Assembly: GCA_003142255.1 (NCBI GenBank) | Contig: PLLO01000005.1 | Location: forward strand, 1-64,000 | Source of the DNA: Bacteroidales bacterium | GTDB taxonomy: Bacteria; Bacteroidota; Bacteroidia; Bacteroidales; VadinHA17 | Length of the DNA stretch: 64,000 nt | Direction of reading: 5' to 3' | Part shown: piece by piece, positions 43,377 through 52,564 of the stretch | Layout: each line of letters starts with the position of its first letter | Position numbering within the stretch: the first letter of the stretch is position 1 | Translations under genes and position numbers: made by a program | The notes under the pieces: model-generated | The model's database searches: none | Told to the model about the DNA's origin: nothing | What the model saw: the letters and a program-made list of their open reading frames with translations, nothing else

Positions 43377-43529
43377 TTAATTTGCTTTATCCGCGAAGCC
43401 AAATCCTTTTGAATAGATCATTGCCTCATTGTCGATGACAGATATACTTGCACCAGTAATCTTATGAATTTTAATGTTTTGAAGGATAATTTTGTCTATC
43501 CTGTCTAAGATGTCATTATTGATCGACAT
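43377..43529 (-). pseudogene. N-terminal fragment of a beta-lactamase-family serine hydrolase
   Basis: A 50-codon ORF whose second half, KITGASISVIDNEAMIYSKG followed by FGFAD, matches the first strands of PF00144 serine hydrolases. It stops before the region that would hold the SxxK nucleophile. No continuation was found in the other frames downstream, so this is probably a truncated remnant. Confidence 0.5.
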
Positions 43530-43643
43530 AAATTTGTTAATGTTTGTGTTTCAAATATAGAAATATATTTGCTCGATGGCCTACAATCTGAAGCAGAGAT
43601 CAAAATACTTACTACCTTGCAAATAATATAATAGTTTAATAGA

Positions 43644-44279
43644 ATGACGGATCTCGCATTATTTCTACCTACTGTTTTTCTTGGATTCTTCGCAATGTTA
43701 AACCCGATTGGCAATACTCCTGTATTTATATCTATGGTCGGCAATGCTGACAGATCGATAATTAAAAAAGTTGCTTTCAGGGCTGTGTTGACTGCGTTTA
43801 TTATAATTACAATCTTCAGTCTTTTCGGACATCTGATTTTCAGGATGTTTGGCATTACCCTTCCTGCTTTTCAGATTGCCGGAGGAATAATTGTGTTTTT
43901 TATCGGCTATAATCTGCTTCAGGGTAAAGTATCCGGAGCACTACATTCTAAAGTACAGGTTACTTTAAGTTCATATGAAGACATGGCAATTTCGCCTCTT
44001 GGGATTCCTCTTCTTGCAGGACCAGGGACAATATCAACAGCAATGAACTTTGTAGGTGAAGGGAAAAGCTTTCTTTACACAATACTCATAGTTCTGATCT
44101 TCGCCCTGGTATGCGGGATTACATATCTTATGTTCATACTGAGCCAAAAAATTGCAGACAGACTCAGCCAGTCAATCATAAAAGTAATATCGAGAATAAT
44201 GGGGTTGATCCTTGCCGTCATAGCTGTCCAGATGTTTATAAACGGGATATTTAATGTGATTAAAGAGTTTCCCAGGTGA
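43644..44279 (+). CDS. MarC-family integral membrane protein
   Basis: A 211-residue protein with six transmembrane helices, of the MarC/UPF0056 family. Typical family stretches are FFAMLNPIGNTPVFISM in the first helix, QIAGGIIVFFIGYNLLQG, and the re-entrant-like PLGIPLLAGPGTISTAM. The substrate is not established for the family. It stands alone. Confidence 0.9.
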   Translation: MTDLALFLPTVFLGFFAMLNPIGNTPVFISMVGNADRSIIKKVAFRAVLTAFIIITIFSLFGHLIFRMFGITLPAFQIAGGIIVFFIGYNLLQGKVSGALHSKVQVTLSSYEDMAISPLGIPLLAGPGTISTAMNFVGEGKSFLYTILIVLIFALVCGITYLMFILSQKIADRLSQSIIKVISRIMGLILAVIAVQMFINGIFNVIKEFPR

Positions 44280-44388
44280 CGGTCACTTTATATGTAAATC
44301 TCGAAGAGTTTTCAGGTATAAAATAAAAGCTGTGCAACGATAACCCTGAACTATTGTCATTCAGAAGACATCTTCCTTTAAGACCATT

Positions 44389-47300
44389 TTACCAGATCTT
44401 CCAGTCGAAATTAACTGATTCTTTCCTGACGGTGGGTTTCTGCTTCCCTCCTGTCAGAAGCTGTACCTGCTTAATTGAGTAATCTTTCAGTTCAGAAATT
44501 GTGATAACACCATTCTTGTTTTTATCTGCTGCTTTGTTTTTCAAGCCATTCAGAATACTGTAGGTAAAGACTCCATTGTTCCATTGAGGCGATTCAAGAG
44601 CATATCCTTTGCCGGCAGCCGCTGAAATAACAGTGGCTCCGGTTCCCTGATCCAGCCCTGCAAAAAGTTCCTGCATCAATTCGAAAGAATTATTTAAACT
44701 TATGCCCGATTGAGTAGTTTTGGAGTCAATGCCTTTGAAATTATATTCTTTTACATTCCCTCTGAATGTTATATCTGATGATTTTTCCGTGTTTGAAGCA
44801 AGCATATCGTTTGTTTCTTCTTTATCAACTTCTCCGCTATGACAGGCATCCATCATCAGCAGTTTTTTTCTTGCAGGAATACCGTCAAGAATACTTTCAA
44901 GATCATCAAAGGATATCCCTCTTTTTTCAGGATTCCTGAAATCAATATCATAAGTAGCAAAATAAAAGTCCATCTCTTTATCCAGCAATCCATGGCCGGA
45001 AACATACACTACAACCTCGTCATCGACCTTTGAGGCTGAAAGTTTTTGTTTGAGATTAAAAAAATTCTTTCTAATCGCTCTTTTGTTGAAAAGAGTATCA
45101 ATAAATACTTTCCCATAATCGCCTTCCGGAGCTGCCAGCGAACCGAACAGGGATGCGATGTCGTTTCCATCCTTGGCAGCATACCGGAGATCAAACCGTT
45201 TATCCTTATAATCTGATACACTCATTGCAATAATATAGAGATCAGGTTTTGCAGGTTTTTGAGGATTATAGACAATATCTGCAGATTCTTTTAATGATTC
45301 AACCCCTTTATCATTCACGCATGAGACTTTGATATTATTATCACCTGTTGAAAGATTAATGTTAATCATTTTGACTATGGAGTCAGTTTTCTTTTCAAGA
45401 AGAGACAATCCATTGGCCCCATATAACGGAACATCATTAACCCACACCTGTAAGCGGTTGAGATAATATTTGCTATCGGTTCCACAGATTTCCAGGTGAA
45501 GGATGGATTGATCAGTTAGACTATTCAGAATATCGGAATTAAGGATTTTAATTTCCGGGGTATGCCATTCCGAGGAAAACATCGCTTCATTGAATCCTGC
45601 TTTCCTCAGACGTTTTTCATAAGCCTTCCTGTACATTTTTATCAAAGCAGTGTCGGGATTACCAAGCCGCTCAAGAACTATATCGGGTCTGTTATACTGC
45701 AGATCAAACTGATCAAAACTATACAATCGATCACCGACCAGCCATGATAGTTTGCTGGCAGCATTCTTTGAGCACATGTAATATTTGTCAGGTGTCAGTA
45801 CAAGATAATCTGCTGAGTCAATGGCTATTAATGAATAGAGCTTCTCTCCCGTTCCGATATCGAAAAAGACAAGTTGTGAATTATCATGGACGATAATCTT
45901 TTCACTCTTTCCATCTATATCACAAAAAGTGCCTGAAAAATAAATCGCACTTTTGAGCCGGCCATCCCGGGCATCCCAGATTTTCACCGAATCATGACTT
46001 AAAGTAAGAATGTTCTTTCCATCCGGGCTGAACCTGGCGCTGCCCAATTCAAATTTATCCTTCTCCAGACTGAAAAGTTTTTCTCCGGTCTTTGTATCAT
46101 ATAATACAGGAAAAGCACCTTCATCATTATAGTCAAATGTTAAAATCCTGGTTCCATCAGGATTAATTACAGCTCTGTTACCGCTGAAACTATTGAGCTT
46201 AGAACCATTTTGAACGTCCCAAAGTCTTTCAGAAAAGCTCCAACCCTCGGGATCAATTAATGTTTTCCCGTCAGCGCTGAATTCGACATCTTTTATTTTC
46301 CCTGTCACCCACATTTTTGCTTCATCAGATAACTTCTCAAATGACATTTCTGGTGTAACAATTATTACTTTTTGTACTGAATTACCTAAAGAATCAATAT
46401 CCATAATCTGATATCCTACTGTATCTCCATTTTCTTCCGGATCCCTGAAGGTATATATCAATCTGCCGCTTTCAACATCCCAGATATTGATGAAATCGAA
46501 CCATGATGTAGCAGCTAAAGTCTTACTGTCAGGGGAATATTTTATATTACCAACAGATCCGGTTAACCTGTGCAATTCCTTACCGGTTTTTGCATCAAGG
46601 ATCTTTGCTATGTAATTTGAATCAATAGCCACAACGGTTTTATTATCCGGACTGAAAACACAATTAATTACGCTGTCGGCCTGTAATTCAGTTGTATTCA
46701 ACAATTTCCCGGTCAGCGCATCCCATGTTTTAACTATTGAATTTTCTGAACCCGGTTTAGTATAAGTGTTTATTGCTGATCCGTCATCACAAAATTTTGC
46801 ACTTTCCCATTCCGGCCCCTCAAAACTATTGAGGATCTTACCATTAATAAGATCCCAGATTTTTGTTGCAGAGTTATTGTAAAGAGATTTTGTTAACACG
46901 TTTTTGCCATCAGAACTGAAAACAGCTTCAGAAACAGGGGAGGAATGACCAGTCAAATCCAGCCTGATCTCTCCTTTTAATGCATCCCGGATATTTAATG
47001 ATTTATTATTTAATGAAATAATATAAAAGTTTCTGCCGTTTGGACTTAGAGAGGCAGTGGGAATTATATATTCATTGCTTTCAAGCCTGTTGTAAATCCG
47101 AAAATTTGGTTTATCATATGTATGCAATAAGCTGCCATTTGAGGCATCATATAATCCGCATGAGTCTCTTGATATTATAAAAATTCTTTTACAATCGGGA
47201 GTGTAAGTAACGCTGGTATAATTGTCAAACTGCCCATCTATGGAGAATAATAGAATTCCATGTTCTGCATCCCATATTCTGCATTTATCGGATACTATAT

Positions 47301-48303
47301 AAATGTTTTTATTCTCGGGGCTGAAACCAATCTTATAAAAAGGGACGTTGTTCCCAACATATTCATTTTGAGTGTCGATAGTTGCCGAGTCAATATACGT
47401 TTTTAACAGTTTGCCATTTGTGGCATCATATAATCCGGGAATAGGCCCCCAAAATCCACCCGAATCAACAGTAAAAGAAAGAGTTACTTCAGATTCCTTT
47501 TTCCATTTGCCGTTACGCTGATATAAGTTGCCAACTGATAATATTCTTTTTCCATCAGGGCTGAAGCACGGCAATGCTTCTGAATCGGAATATAAGGTGA
47601 ACAAAAGATTTCCGGTTTCAGTATCAGATACCTTTACCTCCCCCTTTGAAACAGTCATGAAGTTTTTGCCATCAGGACTGAATAAAGCTCCCGATAAATC
47701 TCGATATTCTCTCTTGCCATCAAGAATACGGATCAAATTATTGTTATAAGCATTCCAAATCCTTGTGGTACCATCAAGAGAGGTTAGAATAGTTTTTCTA
47801 TCGGGACTGGAAATAAATGATTGAATTCCGGTATGGAGTAGCTTCTTTCCCTGAATATCCCACATATTTATTACAGAATCCTGAATCTGGAGAAGGTATT
47901 TACCATCCGGACTATATTCAACACGAGATAGATAAAAGACACTATCATTGAATTTATAAAGAAGGTTACCATTGTCCGAATCCCAAATTCTGACAGATTG
48001 ATCCTCAGATATCGTCGCAATGGATTTGTTATCAGGGCTGAATTTGACGTAACTTAGATTAGTGAAATCAGTAAATCCATCTATAGTAAGAAGTAGTCTG
48101 CCGTTCTCAGCGTTCCATATCTTAACTGTTCTGTCACCTGAAGCTGTTGCAATTCTTTTTCCATCAGGGCTATAGCTGGCGTCTCTTATATAGTCCGAAT
48201 GGCCAATTGGCAATAATAATTCAGGAACCTGCCCCTGAAGAACAGACATTTTAAAGATTAAAACAATAATAGTGACTGACAAACCAGGTGAGTATAGCTT
48301 CAT
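44389..48303 (-). CDS. Exported WD40-repeat / caspase-like (C14) protein with EF-hand loop
   Basis: A 1,304-residue protein. A signal-like N-terminus (SVTIIVLIFKMSVLQGQ) is followed by some 17 WD40-type repeats (about residues 30-830; e.g. ASYSPDGKRIATASGDRTVK ending IWNA), a linker with an Ig-like look, and a caspase/peptidase C14 domain (about 1019-1215). The catalytic dyad is His1104 in VSGHG and Cys1154 in MDACHSG. Near the end, 1260-1271 reads DKNKNGVITISE, a canonical 12-residue EF-hand loop. Metacaspases are often calcium-activated, so calcium control is plausible here. Flanked by unrelated genes; no toxin or partner gene is evident. The ATG at 48303 is preferred to the TTG-like start at 48321. 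Confidence 0.88.
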   Translation of the reverse strand: MKLYSPGLSVTIIVLIFKMSVLQGQVPELLLPIGHSDYIRDASYSPDGKRIATASGDRTVKIWNAENGRLLLTIDGFTDFTNLSYVKFSPDNKSIATISEDQSVRIWDSDNGNLLYKFNDSVFYLSRVEYSPDGKYLLQIQDSVINMWDIQGKKLLHTGIQSFISSPDRKTILTSLDGTTRIWNAYNNNLIRILDGKREYRDLSGALFSPDGKNFMTVSKGEVKVSDTETGNLLFTLYSDSEALPCFSPDGKRILSVGNLYQRNGKWKKESEVTLSFTVDSGGFWGPIPGLYDATNGKLLKTYIDSATIDTQNEYVGNNVPFYKIGFSPENKNIYIVSDKCRIWDAEHGILLFSIDGQFDNYTSVTYTPDCKRIFIISRDSCGLYDASNGSLLHTYDKPNFRIYNRLESNEYIIPTASLSPNGRNFYIISLNNKSLNIRDALKGEIRLDLTGHSSPVSEAVFSSDGKNVLTKSLYNNSATKIWDLINGKILNSFEGPEWESAKFCDDGSAINTYTKPGSENSIVKTWDALTGKLLNTTELQADSVINCVFSPDNKTVVAIDSNYIAKILDAKTGKELHRLTGSVGNIKYSPDSKTLAATSWFDFINIWDVESGRLIYTFRDPEENGDTVGYQIMDIDSLGNSVQKVIIVTPEMSFEKLSDEAKMWVTGKIKDVEFSADGKTLIDPEGWSFSERLWDVQNGSKLNSFSGNRAVINPDGTRILTFDYNDEGAFPVLYDTKTGEKLFSLEKDKFELGSARFSPDGKNILTLSHDSVKIWDARDGRLKSAIYFSGTFCDIDGKSEKIIVHDNSQLVFFDIGTGEKLYSLIAIDSADYLVLTPDKYYMCSKNAASKLSWLVGDRLYSFDQFDLQYNRPDIVLERLGNPDTALIKMYRKAYEKRLRKAGFNEAMFSSEWHTPEIKILNSDILNSLTDQSILHLEICGTDSKYYLNRLQVWVNDVPLYGANGLSLLEKKTDSIVKMININLSTGDNNIKVSCVNDKGVESLKESADIVYNPQKPAKPDLYIIAMSVSDYKDKRFDLRYAAKDGNDIASLFGSLAAPEGDYGKVFIDTLFNKRAIRKNFFNLKQKLSASKVDDEVVVYVSGHGLLDKEMDFYFATYDIDFRNPEKRGISFDDLESILDGIPARKKLLMMDACHSGEVDKEETNDMLASNTEKSSDITFRGNVKEYNFKGIDSKTTQSGISLNNSFELMQELFAGLDQGTGATVISAAAGKGYALESPQWNNGVFTYSILNGLKNKAADKNKNGVITISELKDYSIKQVQLLTGGKQKPTVRKESVNFDWKIW

Positions 48304-48516
48304 ATTGTTATGGTTAACCATTGTAAATTTAGAAATAATTTCAATCAGAATATTTTAGAAATTGTGAACCATGTTATCTTAGACCCTATTGTAGACAAAC
48401 TCTATCCGACATTGACTTATTAAATTAGTGTGACGATATTATTCTATTACAAAAGCAATTCTTCGGGATAAATATTAATTTATTGAAAATAAATATGATA
48501 TACCGATTATTATGAG

Positions 48517-48524
48517 TATATTTG
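48517..48524 (+). promoter_or_regulatory. -7 box of the cold-shock gene
   Basis: TATATTTG, a perfect match, 23 bases before ATG 48548. The leader would be about 17 nt, so there is no long cold-shock-type 5' UTR. Confidence 0.5.
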
Positions 48525-48547
48525 CGCCATTAATTTAAAATTATATT

Positions 48548-48739
48548 ATGAGTAATGGAACAGTAAAATTCTTTAATGTATCGAAAGGATTCGGTTTTAT
48601 TAAAGAAGCAAATTCAGACAAAGAGTACTTTGTGCATTCATCAGGCTTGAATGATAACATCACCGAGAATGATGAGGTGACTTTTGACCTTGAACAAGGT
48701 AAGAAAGGATTAAATGCAGTAAATGTTAAACTAGCTTAG
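48548..48739 (+). CDS. CspA-family cold-shock protein
   Basis: A 63-residue cold-shock domain protein that binds single-stranded RNA or DNA. RNP1 is KGFGFI and RNP2 is FVHS; the opening NGTVKFFNVSKGFGFI is canonical. It has its own -7 box and a strong terminator 31 bp downstream. Confidence 0.95.
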   Translation: MSNGTVKFFNVSKGFGFIKEANSDKEYFVHSSGLNDNITENDEVTFDLEQGKKGLNAVNVKLA

Positions 48740-48769
48740 TTTATCGATTATAAACATTTAAAATCTTTG

Positions 48770-48797
48770 GTCCCGCCAAAAGCGGGACTTTTTTTTT
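48770..48797 (+). terminator. Terminator of the cold-shock gene
   Basis: A perfect 7-bp stem GTCCCGC / GCGGGAC with loop CAAAA and nine T. Its stem contains the same TCCCGC / GCGGGA found in the REP-like elements. Confidence 0.9.
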
Positions 48798-48815
48798 CTT
48801 AAATTAATTTATTGT

Positions 48816-48974
48816 ATGTACGAAAAGAAACCATCTGTTTATAAGTCGCCTGACCTGAATACTCTGAAGGCAGTAGTTATTGATCACAGGACAACTATTT
48901 ATATCGCTCAGGACCTTGACCCGGAAGAGGCAAAAATTCGATATCTATCCCGCATAGCAAACAGGAAACCATAG
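48816..48974 (+). CDS. Small hypothetical protein (52 aa)
   Basis: A 52-codon ORF from ATG to TAG: MYEKKPSVYKSPDLNTLKAV at the start, then VIDHRTTIYIAQDLDPEEAK and a basic end. Its composition is protein-like (mixed charged and hydrophobic, with a DPEEAKIRYLSR amphipathic helix) and it fits the gap between the terminator and the maturase promoter. No family recognised, no signal peptide. A real gene is likely but not certain. Confidence 0.5.
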   Translation: MYEKKPSVYKSPDLNTLKAVVIDHRTTIYIAQDLDPEEAKIRYLSRIANRKP

Positions 48975-49021
48975 GTTCCTACCTTCACTTTCTTATCTGA
49001 CTCTTTATTTAGGAAGACCTC

Positions 49022-49051
49022 TTGTTCTTCTTCCCCGGATTGATAATTTTG
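49022..49051 (+). promoter_or_regulatory. Promoter of the sulfatase-maturase gene
   Basis: TTG at 49022-49024, 19-nt spacer, TAATTTTG at 49044-49051; the ATG is 24 bases further on. Confidence 0.6.
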
Positions 49052-49074
49052 CAATATTATTATTATCAATCCTT

Positions 49075-50316
49075 ATGGATATCCTATTTTCTGATGCTCT
49101 GAAGATTCAAGGACCCAATTCCTTTCAAATTGTTGTAAAACCAGCCGGGGCTTCATGCAATCTCAGCTGCACTTATTGTTATTACCTGGAAAAGAGGAAA
49201 CTCTACCCGGGGATTAACGAATTCAGGATGAGTGATGTGTTGCTTGAAAAAATTATTAAAGAGTTTATTGAAGCTCATGAAGTGCCAGTTGTAACATTTA
49301 CCTGGCAGGGAGGTGAACCCACTTTGATGGGTCTTGATTTTTTTAAAAAAGCAATTCGTTACCAGAAAAAATATTCACGCGGAAGAACCATTGAAAATGC
49401 CTTTCAGACAAATGGGACAAAACTCAACAGTGATTGGTGTAAGTTTTTCAAAGACAATAATATACTTATAGGCATCTCAATTGATGGTAAAGAACATAAT
49501 CATGATCATTACAGAAGGACATTTTCGGGTTCTCCCACCTTCAGAAAGGTAATGGACGGAATAAATCTGCTACACAGGAATAGCGTTGAATTCAATACAC
49601 TCAGTACAGTAAATGACTATAGTGTCAGGTTTGCTTCAGAAACTTATAGGTTCCTGAAGGAGGCAGGAAGCGGATACATGCAGTTTCTTCCCGTAGTGGA
49701 ACGCGCAGCATTAAACCATCGTGACATGGGTTTAGAACTCCTCGCTCCTGTTCATGGAAATGGTTCCGTTACCAGATGGTCTGTCGGCCCTGCTGACTAT
49801 GGTGAGTTTCTTATTACAATATTTGATGAGTGGGTTCGCAGTGATGTCGCAAGGTATTTTGTTCAGATATTCGATGCTACCCTTGCAAATTATGTCGGCG
49901 ATAATCCTGGCATCTGTGTCTTTGGTGAGACTTGCGGAGACGCCATGGCAATGGAGTATAACGGCGATCTGTATTCGTGCGATCATTTTGTTTATCCTGA
50001 ATATCTCCTTGGAAATATAGCCAAAACTCCTCTCCTTGATATGGTAAAATCGAAGCAACAGCTCGATTTCGGGATTATTAAAAGGAGCTCCCTGCCAGGA
50101 TATTGCCTTGATTGTGATGTACTCTATACCTGCCATGGAGAGTGTCCGAAACACAGATTTCTTGCTACACCGGGAGGGGAAACCGGGTTAAACTACCTTT
50201 GTGAAGGTTATAAAATGTTCTTCATGCATGTTGAGCCATTCATGCACTTCATGGCAGAAGAGCTTAAGAATGAAAGACCTCCTGCAAATGTCATGAAATG
50301 GTGCAATGAGCAGTGA
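49075..50316 (+). CDS. Anaerobic sulfatase-maturating enzyme (radical SAM, SPASM)
   Basis: Converts the active-site Cys or Ser of sulfatases to formylglycine without oxygen. The radical-SAM motif is Cys28-x3-Cys32-x2-Cys35 (CNLSCTYCYY); the C-terminal SPASM part holds further Cys residues in CVFGETCGDA, LYSCDHFVYPEYLLGNI and YCLDCDVLYTCHGECPKHRF. The FQTNGT and GEPTLMG-like stretches are typical. Length of 413 residues is normal. The Ser-type sulfatase at 54007-55440 is its obvious client within the window. Confidence 0.92.
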   Translation: MDILFSDALKIQGPNSFQIVVKPAGASCNLSCTYCYYLEKRKLYPGINEFRMSDVLLEKIIKEFIEAHEVPVVTFTWQGGEPTLMGLDFFKKAIRYQKKYSRGRTIENAFQTNGTKLNSDWCKFFKDNNILIGISIDGKEHNHDHYRRTFSGSPTFRKVMDGINLLHRNSVEFNTLSTVNDYSVRFASETYRFLKEAGSGYMQFLPVVERAALNHRDMGLELLAPVHGNGSVTRWSVGPADYGEFLITIFDEWVRSDVARYFVQIFDATLANYVGDNPGICVFGETCGDAMAMEYNGDLYSCDHFVYPEYLLGNIAKTPLLDMVKSKQQLDFGIIKRSSLPGYCLDCDVLYTCHGECPKHRFLATPGGETGLNYLCEGYKMFFMHVEPFMHFMAEELKNERPPANVMKWCNEQ

Positions 50317-50353
50317 CATTTCAATCTTGTCTCACGAAAAGCGATAAATATAT

Positions 50354-50361
50354 TATCTTTG
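50354..50361 (+). promoter_or_regulatory. -7 box before the small lipoprotein gene
   Basis: TATCTTTG matches TAnnTTTG, 29 bases before the GTG start at 50390; a TTG at 50327 is 24 nt upstream, slightly far. Confidence 0.45.
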
Positions 50362-50389
50362 ATATATTGATAAATAAAAATGTTTTGCC

Positions 50390-50773
50390 GTGAAGAAGTC
50401 TGTTTCAATAATATTTCTCTGCCTGATTTTGTTTGTACTGATCAGATGTAAAAAGGACCTTACTGTTACATCAATTGATCAGATACCGGGCACCTGGAGG
50501 TGGGAATACTCATGCGGAGGGGCAAATGATACATGTATATATGGCTCGAAATCCAATTATGCCACAATTGAATTCAGGTCCGACGGGAAATACGTTGAAA
50601 AGCACAATGATACTATTTACCTGCAGACAAATTATACTCTTATTAATACTGACTACACTTTTGGATCACTTGTTCTGGATAGCCCGGCAGTCAGCCTTCC
50701 TATAGCAATATTGGATAATCTGCTACTGATTACAAGGGGAAATTATCTTGATACCTACAAGAAGATAAAGTAG
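50390..50773 (+). CDS. Small exported lipocalin-like protein
   Basis: A 127-residue protein starting at GTG (no ATG in frame). A hydrophobic signal (SIIFLCLILFVLI) ends at RCKKD, where the Cys could be lipidated although Arg at -1 is unusual. The rest, with IPGTWRWEYSCGG, IEFRSDGKYVEK and an ending RGNYLDTYKKIK, has the pattern of Bacteroidota lipocalin-like proteins. Function unknown. Confidence 0.65.
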   Translation: MKKSVSIIFLCLILFVLIRCKKDLTVTSIDQIPGTWRWEYSCGGANDTCIYGSKSNYATIEFRSDGKYVEKHNDTIYLQTNYTLINTDYTFGSLVLDSPAVSLPIAILDNLLLITRGNYLDTYKKIK

Positions 50774-50824
50774 GCGGAAGGGCCGTATAAAAGGGATAAA
50801 AGCTTTGGATTTAAATCAATAAAT

Positions 50825-51463
50825 TCAGTTACGGGACTGGTTTCCGGTTACCTTCAATGTTTTTACCATAATAAACCTGGTCAGGTAGTACTGAAGTGCA
50901 ACCAGCATTATCCCTCCTATAATTATTAAGCTTACCAGAAGAGGCCGGGTAATTTCGGAATTAATATGGAACATCCCCCTCAGGTCCTCGGGTGTTGATT
51001 TGCTTAAAAGAGCTATAAGTGCTGAAGATATACAGACAAGTGCGGTGACAGATGAGGTAAATATCGAAATTCTATGAACATCCCTCCTATTGTTATTCAG
51101 TTCATTACGGTTCGAAATCCTTTTTACCCAATAATATCCTGCAAGTGCTCCAGCAGCAAGATTAAAAACCGGCACCCCCATGAAAAACCCTAAAATGCAA
51201 ATATTGTAAAAAAGGTAAATAAGAATCAGGACCGGAATTGGTAATTTGTAGACATCAGGCTTAAGAATGAACCTTACAAGAAGGCTTACGGTCAATCCTA
51301 CGGAAAACCCCAGCAGAGCTGCAGTAAATATAGTTTTTTCAGGAGAAGAACTCACAAATGCTATCCATACAGCGACCTCAAATCCAAACAAAGGCAAAAC
51401 CAGTCCAAACAGAAAATTGAAGAAAATCCTGTCTGTTTTGCTCATTATATAAAACGTGTTCAT
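50825..51463 (-). CDS. Integral membrane protein of unknown function
   Basis: A 212-residue protein with about six transmembrane helices (e.g. FFNFLFGLVLPLFGFEVAVW, AALLGFSVGLTVSLLV, PLLVSLIIIGGIMLVALQYY). No family recognised. Its ATG overlaps the stop of the VOC-family gene in a TGATG junction, so it is translationally coupled to it. Confidence 0.75.
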   Translation of the reverse strand: MNTFYIMSKTDRIFFNFLFGLVLPLFGFEVAVWIAFVSSSPEKTIFTAALLGFSVGLTVSLLVRFILKPDVYKLPIPVLILIYLFYNICILGFFMGVPVFNLAAGALAGYYWVKRISNRNELNNNRRDVHRISIFTSSVTALVCISSALIALLSKSTPEDLRGMFHINSEITRPLLVSLIIIGGIMLVALQYYLTRFIMVKTLKVTGNQSRN

Positions 51464-51843
51464 CAGGTTCTTTTTTTAAATTCAATAAGTTCTACAGGAG
51501 CGCCGTTATGCTCAATCATGGCAACCTTCGTACCTGAACCCGGCGAATTTGGCGGGGTGATAATTTTAAATTTATGTCTTTTCAGCTCAAGATCAAGATT
51601 ATCAACCTCAAAAGCTATATGAGGAACTCTCTTAATGAGTTCATGGATAGTGTTGCCGGGTTCATACCGCATCCACTCAATGCCATAAGGACTTGAATCA
51701 AATCCCCCGGTGAAGAGCTTAAACTTTGGCATATATTTTTCTCCGGCAATGGAACCGGTTGTAGGAATGCCGATGTGGTGGTAACGCCATCCCCATTCCT
51801 TTACTGCCAGCGGCAGTTCATAATCCATTCGCTTTTTTCTCAT
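51463..51843 (-). CDS. VOC-family (glyoxalase/bleomycin-resistance fold) protein
   Basis: A 126-residue single-domain VOC protein. The core runs from WRYHHIGIPTT, with a metal-ligand His, to VPHIAFEVDNLDLELKRH and ends in APVELIEFKK, where the Glu is a usual third ligand. The substrate is unknown. Coupled to the membrane-protein gene downstream and 12 bp after the iron-sulfur gene. Confidence 0.8.
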   Translation of the reverse strand: MRKKRMDYELPLAVKEWGWRYHHIGIPTTGSIAGEKYMPKFKLFTGGFDSSPYGIEWMRYEPGNTIHELIKRVPHIAFEVDNLDLELKRHKFKIITPPNSPGSGTKVAMIEHNGAPVELIEFKKRT

Positions 51844-51855
51844 TTTATAATGATA

Positions 51856-52563
51856 CTAGTTTTTATTCTTTTTCCCTAACGGGCATATCGCAACACATAA
51901 ACCACATATTCTCTCATCGACATTTAGTCTTTGCCTTGCAAGTTCAGAGCACTTTTTCCTGCATTTCTGAGCATCAAAGAATTCATCCCTGTGCGTAGAT
52001 ATGTTCCATAATTTGCCGGAAGCAGCCTTCGCAGGGCATTTCTCGACACAAATGGCACATCCTCCGCATCTGCTTTCATCAACGGGAACAGCTACAGTTC
52101 CGGTATACTGCTTCAGTAATATGCTGACCAGCCTAAGCCTGGGACCAAGTTTTTCAGAGATAAACAGATCGGTTTTACCTATCCATCCCAGTCCGGCTCT
52201 TGTTGCAACAAGTTTATGAGAAATATCGACAGTCAATGTTTTCAGGTAATCCTTGTACTTTTCCTCCTCATGCGTAACGGTTGGTTCAATGACCATCGAT
52301 TCCACTCCGGATTCAATCAGATCAGACTTTATTCTCCGGGTCAGTTCAGCTAATTCTTTGTTTACCTGGTTATAGTAATTGTAATATTCAATAGTGGGAC
52401 CTTCTATAATATTATCTATTATTCTGTCATCGAGCCTTTTACCAATTGAAATTCCATACCTGTACTCATCGAATTTCATGGAGATAAGCCCGTTAAGGTC
52501 AGCAAAGCCAAAGATAAAATCAGCCTCGGGATTTAAGTTCCTTTTAACGATATCGCTTATCAT
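51856..52563 (-). CDS. 4Fe-4S protein related to epoxyqueuosine reductase
   Basis: A 235-residue protein with two ferredoxin-type motifs, CGGCAICVEKCPAKA and, after KCRKKCSELARQ, CGLCVAICPLG. The segment KLVATRAGLGWIGKTDLFISE resembles the QueG/COG1600 family. It is shorter than QueG and lacks the usual N-terminal cobalamin-binding part, so a queuosine role is doubtful. The start at ATG 52563 leaves one base after the GH140-like stop. Confidence 0.75.
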   Translation of the reverse strand: MISDIVKRNLNPEADFIFGFADLNGLISMKFDEYRYGISIGKRLDDRIIDNIIEGPTIEYYNYYNQVNKELAELTRRIKSDLIESGVESMVIEPTVTHEEEKYKDYLKTLTVDISHKLVATRAGLGWIGKTDLFISEKLGPRLRLVSILLKQYTGTVAVPVDESRCGGCAICVEKCPAKAASGKLWNISTHRDEFFDAQKCRKKCSELARQRLNVDERICGLCVAICPLGKKNKN

Positions 52564-52564
52564 T

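Noticed and set aside
44389-48303. Caspase protein as part of a known defence operon (e.g. CBASS- or gasdermin-type)
   Set aside because: No gasdermin, cyclase, TIR or other partner is adjacent; neighbours are MarC and a cold-shock gene, and the protein is predicted to be exported.
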